A stretch of DNA of 64,000 bases from Tolypothrix sp. PCC 7712 (GTDB taxonomy: Bacteria > Cyanobacteriota > Cyanobacteriia > Cyanobacteriales > Nostocaceae). The translations under genes were made by a program, and so were the position numbers. Under the pieces are notes generated by a model that searched no databases, was not told where the DNA came from, and saw only the letters and a program-made list of their open reading frames with translations. The stretch spans positions 6,635,390-6,699,389 of the forward strand of contig NZ_CP063785.1 of assembly GCF_025860405.1 (NCBI RefSeq), in the 5' to 3' direction. Shown in pieces: positions 49,717 through 58,728 of this stretch (position 1 is the stretch's first letter; each line of letters begins with the position of its first letter).

Positions 49717-51714
49717 CTAATGTCCCAGCATTTTATCCCGCAGGTGCTTAATGCGATCGCGCAAGTTTGCAGCCTCCTCAAATTCTAGTTTTTTTGCGGC
49801 TTCTTTCATCTGCGCTTCGAGTTTAGCAATCAAGTCGGGAATCTCTTCTAGCGGTAATTCATCGATATGTTCATCTACTACTTTTAGATCTGTAGCATTT
49901 AACCGTCGCGAAACATCTAAAAAAGACAAAATCGCGTTACTTGATTTTTTCACAATTGGCTGAGGTGTAATGCCATGCATTTTGTTATAAGCCGTTTGAA
50001 TTCCCCGTCTTCTGTCTGTTTCTTCAATGGCTTTAATCATGCTATCTGTAAGATTATCAGCATACATGATGGCCTGTCCCTTAATATGACGTGCAGCTCT
50101 ACCAATTGTTTGAATTAAAGAACGTTCGGCGCGTAAGAAACCTTCTTTATCTGCATCCATGATTGCCACAAGGGAAACTTCTGGTAAATCCAAACCTTCC
50201 CGCAATAAGTTGACTCCCACTAAGACATCAAACTTACCGGAACGCAAATCTTGTAAAATTTCAATCCGTTCAATAGAATTAATTTCTGAATGCAAATAGC
50301 GGACACGAATGCCGTTGTCTTCCAAATATTCTGTTAAATCTTCCGCCATCCGCTTAGTTAAAGTAGTTACTAAAACTCTTTCGTGGCGGTCAACTCTGTC
50401 TTTAATTTCTCCTAATAAATCATCAATTTGACCTTCCGTAGGACGCACGAAAATTTCTGGATCAATAACACCAGTTGGTCGAATTACTTGCTCAACTATA
50501 TTGCTATCAGAAATTTCTAATTCCCAATTTCCTGGGGTAGCAGAAACGAAAATGCACTGATTTACCTTTTGCCAAAATTCTTCTGCTTTTAATGGACGAT
50601 TATCAGCAGCGCTGGGAAGGCGAAATCCATGTTCAATTAATACTTTCTTCCTCGCTTGGTCGCCGTTATACATCCCGCGAATTTGCGGTACTGTCACATG
50701 AGATTCATCAATAACTAACAGCCAATCTTTAGGAAAATAATCAATTAAACATTCTGGTGGTTCCCCTGCTTGTCTACCCGCAAGGTGACGCGAATAGTTT
50801 TCTACGCCGTTACAGTAACCAACTTCACGCAACATTTCTAAGTCATAGCGAGTGCGCTGATCTATGCGTTGTGCTTCTAATAATTTCCCTGCTTCCTCTA
50901 ATTCGGCTTTGCGTTGTTTCAGTTCAGCCGCAATATCATCACAAGCTACTCCTAAACGTTCTTCTGGGGTGACAAAGTGACGTGCTGGGTAGATATTGAC
51001 TGCTTGTAAGCTATTAATAATTTCACCTGTCACAGGGTCAATATAGCGAATTGCATCAATTTCATCGCCAAAAAATTCTACCCGAATAATCCGGTCTTCG
51101 TAGGCTGGGCCAATTTCTAAAACATCTCCCCGGACGCGAAATTTTCCGCGACCCATTTCTAAATCGTTGCGGCTATACTGCACAGATGCTAAGTCTCGCA
51201 AAATCTGGCGTTGGTTGACTTCCATCCCGATTTGTAGGGGGATAGCAGCTTTGAAATACTCGGCTGGCATTCCCAAACCGTAGATGCAGCTAATGGAAGC
51301 AACCACAATCACATCACGACGTTCAAAAAGCGATCGCGTGGCTGAATGCCGCAACATATCTATTTCATCATTAATCGAAGCTGTTTTCTCAATATAAGTA
51401 TCGGTAATGGGAATGTACGCTTCCGGCTGATAATAATCGTAGTAACTCACGAAATATTCAACGGCGTTATTGGGAAAGAATTCCCGCAATTCGTTACAAA
51501 GCTGTGCTGCTAACGTTTTGTTATGCGCCAGCACCAAGGTAGGCCTACCAACTTTTTCAATTACTGCTGCTACTGAATATGTCTTACCGGTTCCCGTAGC
51601 ACCCAGTAAGGTTTGGTAACGATTCCCAGCTTTAATACTAGCTGCTAGTTGTGCGATCGCTTGTGGTTGATCGCCTGTCGGACTAAAGGGAGCTTGCAGA
51701 CTAAATTCTGTCAT
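49717..51714 (-). CDS. uvrB: UvrB, excinuclease ABC subunit B
   Basis: 665 aa, full length. Walker A GATGTGKT (residues about 39-46), beta-hairpin region with YYDYYQPEAYIP, DEADD-like ESHVTVPQIRGMY, C-terminal helicase motifs (LVTTLTKRMAEDLTEYL, VLVGVNLLREGLDLPEVSLV, QTIGRAARH) and a UVR motif (LEAQMKEAAKKLEFEEAANLRD) for UvrC contact. Damage-verification helicase of nucleotide excision repair. Housekeeping gene, which marks the region as stable backbone. Confidence 0.98.
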   Translation of the reverse strand: MTEFSLQAPFSPTGDQPQAIAQLAASIKAGNRYQTLLGATGTGKTYSVAAVIEKVGRPTLVLAHNKTLAAQLCNELREFFPNNAVEYFVSYYDYYQPEAYIPITDTYIEKTASINDEIDMLRHSATRSLFERRDVIVVASISCIYGLGMPAEYFKAAIPLQIGMEVNQRQILRDLASVQYSRNDLEMGRGKFRVRGDVLEIGPAYEDRIIRVEFFGDEIDAIRYIDPVTGEIINSLQAVNIYPARHFVTPEERLGVACDDIAAELKQRKAELEEAGKLLEAQRIDQRTRYDLEMLREVGYCNGVENYSRHLAGRQAGEPPECLIDYFPKDWLLVIDESHVTVPQIRGMYNGDQARKKVLIEHGFRLPSAADNRPLKAEEFWQKVNQCIFVSATPGNWELEISDSNIVEQVIRPTGVIDPEIFVRPTEGQIDDLLGEIKDRVDRHERVLVTTLTKRMAEDLTEYLEDNGIRVRYLHSEINSIERIEILQDLRSGKFDVLVGVNLLREGLDLPEVSLVAIMDADKEGFLRAERSLIQTIGRAARHIKGQAIMYADNLTDSMIKAIEETDRRRGIQTAYNKMHGITPQPIVKKSSNAILSFLDVSRRLNATDLKVVDEHIDELPLEEIPDLIAKLEAQMKEAAKKLEFEEAANLRDRIKHLRDKMLGH

Positions 51715-51963
51715 ACAGTTGTGCCAGAAATACCCTCTCCCATAGTAACGATCAGACTATGCACTCGTGGAACCAGATTAGGTAACCGAATATATGGCAA
51801 TCTTTATTTATAAATTTTTACTTATAGCATTTACTTATGTGTACTTTTTGAAGATAATTATACCTATCTCTGGTTTTTTAAGGTTAAACTCTCATATATA
51901 CAAAAAAATTCATGTCAGTTTAATTATTGTAAAAACCACTTAACAAACCGGAGGAGTTCAGAT

Positions 51964-52434
51964 ATGACAATTAGTAGCACTGGCAAAGCAGTCAGTCCTC
52001 GACAAAAGCGTGCCAAGCTAAAAGGAGAAAGTACAGTGGAAGTAGAAAATAATCAGGGTAATAGCTTGAATACAGATAAAGTCGAACAAGGTACAGAGAA
52101 GCCAGTGCAAAACGAAACTCCAGGAACACTCGCAATATCTGGAATTCGTCCCATAGGTGCCAGTGATTTAGAAGTTGCTGAAAAACTCTCCATTGCTGGA
52201 GTGCGTCCCATTAGTACCAGTACCTTAGAAGTTGTTGAAACCTATAACGCAATGGGTATTCGTCCAATTGGTGCTAATACATTCCAAGTTGTTGAAAGTA
52301 TTAATCTCTCTGGTATTCGCCCAGTTAGCTCAAGTTCATTGGTAATTTCTGAGAGTTACTCAACATTCGGTAACCGTCCGATAGCATCAAATGAGATTGA
52401 CAATTCCGAAAATCTGATGGGTTTTCTAGATTAG
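51964..52434 (+). CDS. Repeat protein with five 19-residue units
   Basis: 156 aa. First 55 residues are polar and basic, without signal peptide. Residues 56-150 are five back-to-back units of exactly 19 residues with consensus hxxxGIRPIxxSxLEVxEx (e.g. LAISGIRPIGASDLEVAEK, LSIAGVRPISTSTLEVVET), ending LMGFLD. Probably a small solenoid or beta-repeat protein of unknown function. RBS GGAGG before ATG 51964; terminator follows. Confidence 0.75.
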   Translation: MTISSTGKAVSPRQKRAKLKGESTVEVENNQGNSLNTDKVEQGTEKPVQNETPGTLAISGIRPIGASDLEVAEKLSIAGVRPISTSTLEVVETYNAMGIRPIGANTFQVVESINLSGIRPVSSSSLVISESYSTFGNRPIASNEIDNSENLMGFLD

Positions 52435-52461
52435 ATATAACAATCATTTTCATAATTTTAT

Positions 52462-52490
52462 AAACCCGGTTTTTGTCAGAAACCGGGTTT
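52462..52490 (+). terminator. Hairpin terminator after the 19-residue-repeat gene
   Basis: AAACCCGGTTT / AAACCGGGTTT around TTGTCAG, followed by ATTTATTTTA. Confidence 0.7.
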
Positions 52491-52513
52491 ATTTATTTTA
52501 AATGTAGACTTAT

Positions 52514-52640
52514 TATAGCAATCCTAAATGATTTGTGAAATCTGATCTGAAGGGTTGTCAACTGTTAACTGTTGACAGTTAACAGTTAACCGTCAACAGC
52601 CAAAAACGATATTTTTCACAACTGAAATAGGATTGCTATA
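52514..52640. repeat. MITE-like element TATAGCAATCCT
   Basis: 127 bp. Ends TATAGCAATCC / GGATTGCTATA with further pairing (ATTTGTGAAAT vs ATTTTTCACAA). Interior has AACTGTTAACTGTTGACAGTTAACAG-type heptamer palindrome at about 52560-52590. No gene. Confidence 0.75.
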
Positions 52641-52830
52641 CATAGGCTAATTCTACACAATTCAATCTAATTTTTAGATTATATTATCTCTCTTTCAGCA
52701 TAGGGAGTTAATATATCCTGTGGTGGAAGGCTAGGGATAAAAGATTAAGCTACCGTGTAAAAGTCAACAAAAAAGTTGAGAGTTGCAACCGAAATTTGCA
52801 ACAAATCTCTATTAAATTAAGGAGTACAAA
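52641..52830. other. Leader region of csbD
   Basis: No gene; AT-rich with the csbD ribosome site AAGGAG just before 52831. Together with the MITE it makes a 396-bp gap. Confidence 0.4.
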
Positions 52831-53013
52831 ATGAGTATAGAGGATCGTGCAAAAGCTGCAGGTAAAAATATTGAAGGTAAAGCCCAAGAAGCTTTAGGCA
52901 ACGTTACTGGAGACCCAGAAGATAAGGCTGAAGGCAAAGCTAAACAAGCTGAGAGTGAAGTTCGTCATGGCATCGAAGATGTAAAAGACAACGTCAAGAA
53001 AAAGCTTGACTAG
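52831..53013 (+). CDS. CsbD family stress protein
   Basis: 60 aa. MSIEDRAKAAGKNIEGKAQEALGNVTGDPEDKAEGKAKQAES is a typical CsbD sequence. Small, highly charged, mostly helical; homologues are induced by general stress. Start supported by AAGGAG. Confidence 0.92.
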   Translation: MSIEDRAKAAGKNIEGKAQEALGNVTGDPEDKAEGKAKQAESEVRHGIEDVKDNVKKKLD

Positions 53014-53278
53014 AACTAATTATTTTTGCATTAGTTATAGGGAGTAGAAGATAAATTGATATAACTTTTGCAAAAATCTAGGATAGTTATAAATCTCTTA
53101 ATACCTCTACTATCTCTATCAATGGAAATAGTAGGGGTATTATAGCCTGTCTTGAGCGAACTCTTGAGCATTTTAATATTGAGAATATTTCTAAAGATAG
53201 GCTGATAGGAATTATCAATTCAGCTTGAGAAGCTGCTGAATCATAAGTAATCTGCAATATTTCTTAGGAGGTAAACAC

Positions 53279-53719
53279 ATGATTCTGCTCCAGCAGAGTC
53301 GCAAAATCTTGATGACTGGCATCTTGATTTTGGTTCTAACAATTACTACTGCCTGTGGTGGTAGTAACGTTGCTCAACTTGACCGTCCAACCAGCGCCCC
53401 TGCCATAGGTCGAGATGTAGCTTACTCACAATTAGAGCGCGGCAATAGTCCTTCAGGACAAAGTTTTGGTAACTGGGTTGTGCAAACATCTCAGGGATTA
53501 ATTAAAGATGCCTATGTACGCGATAACAACAAACTAGGGGTTGTTATTTCACCAGATGTGCGTCCTAATGAAGTGCGACCTTTAGCAAAATCTTTAGTCC
53601 AAGGCTTTCGCAAGAATTTCCCCAATCAAGACTTAACAGTTTTGATTTATGCTCCCGATAAAAAACTGATCGTAACCGCTAAGTACGACACTCAAACTAG
53701 CCAAATTCAGTACACCTAA
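53279..53719 (+). CDS. Lipoprotein, hypothetical
   Basis: 146 aa. Lipoprotein signal ILMTGILILVLTITTAC (lipobox TTAC-G). Mature part: FGNWVVQTSQGLIKDAYVRDNNKLGVVISPDVRPNEVRPLAKSLVQGFRKNFPNQDLTVLIYAPDKKLIVTAKYD, a small alpha/beta domain. Family is common in cyanobacteria but without known function. RBS AGGAGG. Confidence 0.8.
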   Translation: MILLQQSRKILMTGILILVLTITTACGGSNVAQLDRPTSAPAIGRDVAYSQLERGNSPSGQSFGNWVVQTSQGLIKDAYVRDNNKLGVVISPDVRPNEVRPLAKSLVQGFRKNFPNQDLTVLIYAPDKKLIVTAKYDTQTSQIQYT

Positions 53720-53936
53720 TAGTTGATACCCAGTTGCAATCAAATGTCGTATCTGTCATTGCGACCGGAACGCAGTGAAGGGAAGCAATCTCATTCATTT
53801 CCAGCTACCACAACAGACCGCAATTTAGCATGAATTGGCAATAAAAGCCAAAAGCAAGCTTAATCCCTGCAAATAGCTAAAATTTTTCGGAATTTTAGGG
53901 GATTAAATAATAGACCGGAAAAAGGAGAAAACCAAA

Positions 53937-54458
53937 GTGACTAGCAGCGAACAGTACAGGCGTGAAATTATGAAAGATTTGGCAAAGGGAAATGTCGAAT
54001 CTTTAGATGATGTCAAAACCGATTCAACGACTGAGTACGAAAACTTTGACGATTTTGCTCAACGCACCACCACAGATCAGCGTCGTCAATTATTTGGTCG
54101 GTCTTTACATCCAGACAAAATTCCCGCTAGCCAAATGGAGCCGGAATTACAACAGGCGATCGCCCAAATTAAACCCAATGAAAGGGATGATGTAGCAAGA
54201 GCCTTTTTCAAGCATCTCAAGGAACGAGGACTAGATGAACGCCATCTAGAACAACAACTGGGCCTTTCTACTCATCATGCCAGCCGCATGAGCGCTGATG
54301 ATGTTAGTAAGCTTGCATCCTTTGTCTATCACAATCACCCAGATATTTTCCGTGAGGTATTAGCAGAGCAACCGGGAATTATTAAGTTTCTCAGTAATCC
54401 TGTGGTTGCAGGCATTATCGGTATTGCCGCAGCCAAGTGGCTAGGTAGACATAAATAA
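53937..54458 (+). CDS. Hypothetical protein with C-terminal membrane-like segment, 173 aa
   Basis: GTG start behind AAAGGAG. Mostly helical and charged (YRREIMKDLAKGNVESLDD; ERDDVARAFFKHLKERGLDERHLEQQLGLSTHHASRMSADDVSKLASFVYHNHPDIF), then FLSNPVVAGIIGIAAAKWL, a hydrophobic end that may insert in the membrane. Seen in other Nostocales by type; function unknown. Confidence 0.7.
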   Translation: MTSSEQYRREIMKDLAKGNVESLDDVKTDSTTEYENFDDFAQRTTTDQRRQLFGRSLHPDKIPASQMEPELQQAIAQIKPNERDDVARAFFKHLKERGLDERHLEQQLGLSTHHASRMSADDVSKLASFVYHNHPDIFREVLAEQPGIIKFLSNPVVAGIIGIAAAKWLGRHK

Positions 54459-54499
54459 GTACTTCATTCTCGATTGAATTATCGTATATAGTCAGAACT

Positions 54500-54522
54500 A
54501 GGTGGGAAAACCCACCTTTTTT
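54500..54522 (+). terminator. Rho-independent terminator
   Basis: AGGTGGG-AAAA-CCCACCT plus TTTTT: textbook intrinsic terminator for the preceding gene. Confidence 0.92.
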
Positions 54523-55133
54523 GCTCATTCTGGGCTGATTTTCTGGTATTACTAGCAATTTTTTAAATGATTGCGACAGATGGTTTGCTCAAAAGCTTAG
54601 TTCATCAATATTTCACAATCCAAAACTCTATCACCACTACCCTACAAGAACGCTGTGTAAATAGTTCTGCTTGTATGCCTCTGAGACGCTAATTAGCGAA
54701 TTTAGGTTTTTAAGAGACACATTGTACTTGCATATAGAACTATTTTATTCATTACCTAAAGTAAATTCACCAAGAATTTATATACTGACAGATAAAATAC
54801 TCAACGTTAAATATGAAAATACTTTACCTGTATAGCTTTGGTTCGTATTAAGATTAAGTAAAGTATAAAAACGTATTTTAAAGTTTTGGTAAACATAAGT
54901 AATTACTTCTAAGTAATTTAAAATTTATACAATAATAAAAAAGTCAGTTTGCTGATTTTGACGAAAAAAGCAGACAAAATCGAAATTCAACAATGACGCT
55001 ATCTTCAACGGTAGTTGTGTTTATCAGCTAATGGACTACTCATCGTTGACAGCAAACTTGGAGTCAATGGTAGCTAATTGTACTTAAGGGTTCATCTACC
55101 ATCAACCTTTATCTGTTAATGGGAGTTAGCTTG
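54523..55133. other. AT-rich spacer before PEP-CTERM gene
   Basis: About 600 bp, no gene or clear repeat. TAAGTAATTACTTCTAAGTAATT (about 54897-54920) is a weak palindrome. Confidence 0.4.
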
Positions 55134-55799
55134 ATGACCAGATTAGCAATCAAAAAGAATTTAATGCAGGTTAGTACCTTAGCAGTCCTAACTACTGCGA
55201 TCGCAGGAATACTGAGCATAGGCAAAGCGCAAGCTGGAGTCATAGATTTTGATGATCTGCCTGGGAATGTAGACTGGATACAAAATGGATATAAGGGATT
55301 TAACTGGAATAATTTTGCATATTTAAATAGTACTAATTATTTCGACCCATCAGCCTATAGAAATGGAACAGTTTCCAATCCAAACGTCGCATTTAATTCA
55401 GGTGGAGATCCCGCTTCTATAAGTATTAATTCTGGCCAATTTAATTTCAATAGTGCTTATCTTACAGGCGCTTGGAACAATGGACTAAATATTCGGGTAG
55501 AGGGTTTATTCCAAGGATCTACAAAGTATTCACGAACTGTAAATGTAGGGTCTACTTCTCCTACATTGTTTAATTTCAACTTCCTTGGCATTGATAATCT
55601 AAGATTCACTTCTTTCGGTGGTGTTAATGCAGGTTATAACGGTTCAGGTACGCATTTTGTGCTTGATAACTTGACCTATAATGAGTCTGAATCTGTTCCT
55701 GAACCTTTAACTATATTGGGGACATTGACAGCAGCTAGTATCGGCGTGACTTTACGTTGCAAACAAAAGCAGCAAAAAAAGGCTAAGACTCAGGCCTAA
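55134..55799 (+). CDS. PEP-CTERM sorting-signal exported protein
   Basis: 221 aa. Signal peptide (LMQVSTLAVLTTAIAGILSIGKAQA), beta-rich mature part starting GVIDFDDLPGN, and C-terminal VPEPLTILGTLTAASIGVTLRCKQK: the PEP motif, a membrane span and a basic tail. Such proteins are sorted by exosortase to the outer surface. Start ATG 55134 has GGGAG 10 nt upstream; ATG 55119 would bury it. Confidence 0.9.
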   Translation: MTRLAIKKNLMQVSTLAVLTTAIAGILSIGKAQAGVIDFDDLPGNVDWIQNGYKGFNWNNFAYLNSTNYFDPSAYRNGTVSNPNVAFNSGGDPASISINSGQFNFNSAYLTGAWNNGLNIRVEGLFQGSTKYSRTVNVGSTSPTLFNFNFLGIDNLRFTSFGGVNAGYNGSGTHFVLDNLTYNESESVPEPLTILGTLTAASIGVTLRCKQKQQKKAKTQA

Positions 55800-56474
55800 G
55801 CTAAATATTGCAACTCATATATAGTTGCGTATCAATAAAGTAAGTAATTTTGCAAAATTAAATATACATTTGTCATTGCGATCACCAACGCAATGACATA
55901 AATAATTTTGCATGAATAATTATCTACTGTGTGTTGATGATAGTTTTAAAAATGACACTTCAATACTTGAAATTCAATCCCATACACTATATACAATCCA
56001 AAGCAATCTAGATTGATATAATTAATTGTATAAAATCATACCAATTATCTTGCTGAACAGCATAGATTTACACAAACTTTATAAGAAATCAGAAGGTCTT
56101 TTTTTGCTAATCCAAATAGAGTAAGAGTTTTGGTATAAAATAGACTAAATTTAGAAAATATTATTAACATGAAGATTTGATAAAAATCAAATAAAATTCT
56201 TGATTATAAATAGTTTACACGTAATGATAATTACGGCTTTTTCAGGATAATTACGTAAAAATCCAATTACAGTCATAACGAAACCGATATGAGTCACCTC
56301 ATGTTTTGTTATCGAATAGGGTTGATCGGGGCTTTACCAGGGATATAACTACCATTAGCTTTTATACATTTTCCCGTAGTGGCGATCGCGGTGTTGGTTT
56401 TGGGGTCATTTTACCTTTTCGTGCGTCTACAGTAGAAATTAGCAAATTTAGGATGTTGCGGAGTTTTCAAGGTA
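55800..56474. other. AT-rich spacer
   Basis: About 675 bp. TCATTGCGATCACC..CAATGACA at 55872-55897 is a small inverted repeat. No convincing gene; frames present are short and without family features. Confidence 0.4.
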
Positions 56475-56672
56475 ATGGATCTGTGGAAACAACTGCGAAT
56501 TATAATTTTGGCTCTCACCTTGGGTGGAGTACTGTTAGTTTTAGTGAAAGTTTTGCTGACTACAACTATAGAAAAGCCAAAATCAGAACAATCTCAGGGT
56601 GAATCTTATACCGTTGCATCTTTTGAAAATGATATGCAGACGGTCAAATTTCCCCTTATAAGGAGACAATAA
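56475..56672 (+). CDS. Small single-span membrane protein, 65 aa
   Basis: MDLWKQLRIIILALTLGGVLLVLVKVLLTTT gives one strong membrane helix, then a polar tail (EKPKSEQSQGESYTVASFEND). AAGG is 3-6 nt before the ATG, which is tight. It precedes the HpsJ-like gene by 170 bp and may belong with it. Not recognised. Confidence 0.45.
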   Translation: MDLWKQLRIIILALTLGGVLLVLVKVLLTTTIEKPKSEQSQGESYTVASFENDMQTVKFPLIRRQ

Positions 56673-56841
56673 GGGTGAGCAATAGATTAAGGTTTTATGC
56701 AAAAGAAATATATTTGCTAATTTCTATAACTAGAATGTTTTAGAAATCGTCTGATGTTATTTGAAATAATCAGGGCAACACCTTGATCGCCAACCTGGGA
56801 ATTTCCTTTTTTCAAATCTTTCTTTTTATTGTGCTAGGAAC

Positions 56842-57567
56842 ATGACGAAATCAAGTAGTGATAAATTCCTCCCCGGATTAGTACAAGAACTACAGGAGTT
56901 TGCTTTTAGCCAAACAGGCTCAACGAAAATTTTACGTATGCTTGGCTATGGACTGCTGATATTAGCATTATTCGATGTGGTTGAGATGTTTGTCCCACCC
57001 AATTTTATGAATCCTGCGTGGGAATTTCAAACTTTTGGATCGCTGGTTGAAAGAGTACCCGTTCCTTTAATTGGGTTAGCACTAGTATTTTATGGAGAGA
57101 TGCATTCTCGCAACAAATGGGAATTTCTGAGTTTAAAGCTAATATCTTGGTTAACTTTATTATTAGCAGTAGTATTTTTGTTAATGATTCCTTTGGGAGT
57201 TGGTAATACTGTGCGTTTGAGTAAGCAGAGTACAGCTCAAATTAGCAGTGCATCTAAACAACAAATATCTCAAGCAGAACAAGTAGAACAACGATTAAAT
57301 CAAGCCACTCCAGAACAAATAGGTAATATTTTAAGAGAACAAGGGCGTTCCTTAGATGGTAAAAGCCCTCAAGAAGTAAAAACTCAAATCTTATCAGAAG
57401 TATCTAGGGTCAAATCACAAATTAAGACTCAAGCACAAGCTACAGAATCTTCCCAAAAACTCACCTTAATCAAAAATTCTGTGAAATGGAATCTTGGGGC
57501 TTTAGTTTCTGCGACTTTATTTTTTAGCTTTTGGAAAGCAACCCAATGGGCAAGAATTAGCAGGTAG
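56842..57567 (+). CDS. HpsJ family membrane protein
   Basis: 241 aa. Three N-terminal membrane spans (ILRMLGYGLLILALFDVVEMF, VPVPLIGLALVFYG, LISWLTLLLAVVFLLMIPLGV), a long periplasmic or cytosolic coiled region (STAQISSASKQQISQAEQVEQRLNQATPEQI), and one C-terminal span (WNLGALVSATLFFSFW). Matches the HpsJ family, named for hormogonium polysaccharide in Nostoc punctiforme, though many members lie outside hps loci. Confidence 0.82.
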   Translation: MTKSSSDKFLPGLVQELQEFAFSQTGSTKILRMLGYGLLILALFDVVEMFVPPNFMNPAWEFQTFGSLVERVPVPLIGLALVFYGEMHSRNKWEFLSLKLISWLTLLLAVVFLLMIPLGVGNTVRLSKQSTAQISSASKQQISQAEQVEQRLNQATPEQIGNILREQGRSLDGKSPQEVKTQILSEVSRVKSQIKTQAQATESSQKLTLIKNSVKWNLGALVSATLFFSFWKATQWARISR

Positions 57568-57601
57568 TTAAAACTAAAAATTTTCAGCGCCTTAAGCTAT
57601 A

Positions 57602-57636
57602 AAATAGGGTGGGCATTGCCCACCCTATATTTTTTT
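57602..57636. terminator. Bidirectional terminator between hpsJ-like gene and rpe
   Basis: ATAGGGTGGGC / GCCCACCCTAT with flanking AAAA and TTTTTTT, serving both convergent genes. Confidence 0.85.
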
Positions 57637-57659
57637 AATTATAGTTAAATTCTCAGAAA

Positions 57660-58367
57660 TTAAACTTTAGCTAATTCTGGTGTGGGGCGTTTGCTATTAC
57701 GAATTGCTGTAATTGCTTCTGCATAATCTGGAGCATTAAATACAGCTGAACCTGCAACGATCGCATTAGCGCCTGCTTCTAAAACTTGCCAAGTATTATT
57801 GGCTTTCAGTCCACCATCAACTTCAATCCAAGGATCTAGTCCGCGTTCGTCACACATTTGACGCAGCTTGCGGATTTTGGGTACTACTGTTGGGATAAAG
57901 CTTTGACCGCCAAAACCAGGGTTGACGCTCATAATTAGTACTAAATCACAAAGGTCTAGTACATACTCAATGAGTTCTAAAGGTGTGGAAGGATTGAGTA
58001 CAACTCCAGCTTGTTTACCGAGTTCTTTGATTTGTCCAAGAGTACGGTGTAGGTGTGGTGAAGCATTGTGTTCAGCATGGACTGAAATAATATCAGCGCC
58101 AGCTTTAGCAAAGCCTTCCACATATTTTTCTGGTTCCACAATCATCAAATGGACATCCAATGGCTTTGTGGTTACCGGACGAATCGCCTCCACAACCAGA
58201 GGGCCTATCGTAATATTAGGTACAAAACGACCGTCCATTACATCAACATGAATCCAATCAGCTCCAGCAGCATCTACAGCTCGGACTTCGTCACCAAGAC
58301 GGCTAAAATCGGCTGATAAGATAGATGGAGAAATAACAATGGGCTTTTGAGATCGGTTTTGGGTCAT
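57660..58367 (-). CDS. rpe: Ribulose-phosphate 3-epimerase
   Basis: 235 aa TIM-barrel enzyme that interconverts ribulose-5-phosphate and xylulose-5-phosphate (Calvin cycle and pentose phosphate pathway). ISPSILSADFSRLGDEV, WIHVDVMDGRFVPNITIGP, DVHLMIVEPEKYV, VLIMSVNPGFGGQSFIP and WIEVDGGLKANN are the conserved blocks with metal-binding His/Asp. Start ATG 58367 (MTQNRSQ); ATG 58388 is possible. Confidence 0.97.
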   Translation of the reverse strand: MTQNRSQKPIVISPSILSADFSRLGDEVRAVDAAGADWIHVDVMDGRFVPNITIGPLVVEAIRPVTTKPLDVHLMIVEPEKYVEGFAKAGADIISVHAEHNASPHLHRTLGQIKELGKQAGVVLNPSTPLELIEYVLDLCDLVLIMSVNPGFGGQSFIPTVVPKIRKLRQMCDERGLDPWIEVDGGLKANNTWQVLEAGANAIVAGSAVFNAPDYAEAITAIRNSKRPTPELAKV

Positions 58368-58728
58368 GGCTAGTGGGTTTTCAAGCATCCTCGTCTGTCA
58401 GCATTGTAACAAAATATTTAGCGATCGCTCATAAATTTAATCCCGGGCTAGGGATTGGGGAACTCGGGGCCCCCTCTGGGGATAAGGGGCAATGGGGATT
58501 AAAGATTGGGGACTGGGGACTGGGGACTGGGAAAAATGAAAGAAAAAACCTTTAACCCTTAACCTTTTCCCCAAAACCAATTTTGAGTTCAAAACGCTTA
58601 ACCGAGTAGTATTGGGGGATGTAGAAGATGAAGGTAAATTACCAACACAAAACACCCAACTCCAATTACCCAATGACAAATGACAAATGACAAATGACAA
58701 ATGACAAATGACAAATGACAAATGACAA
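58368..58728. other. Repeat-filled spacer upstream of the S8 protease
   Basis: In order: GGGGACT/GGGGATT heptamers (58452-58530), a partial CAATACT-family repeat (58530-58614) and eight ATGACAA units (58673-58728) that run directly into the start codon. No gene. Confidence 0.7.
58673..58728 (+). repeat. Eight tandem ATGACAA heptamers ending at a start codon
   Basis: Units start at 58673, 58680, 58687, 58694, 58701, 58708, 58715 and 58722; the next heptamer, ATGACTA, is the start codon of the protease. Typical STRR sequence, but here it replaces the ribosome-binding region. Confidence 0.9.

Noticed and set aside
56306..56602. 98-aa plus-strand frame before the small membrane protein
   Set aside because: No ribosome site and no protein-like pattern; it overlaps the better-supported frame at 56475-56672 in another phase.
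58673..58728. CRISPR-like or coding repeat
   Set aside because: Pure 7-bp tandem repeats of the STRR type, no spacers, and no sustained reading frame.
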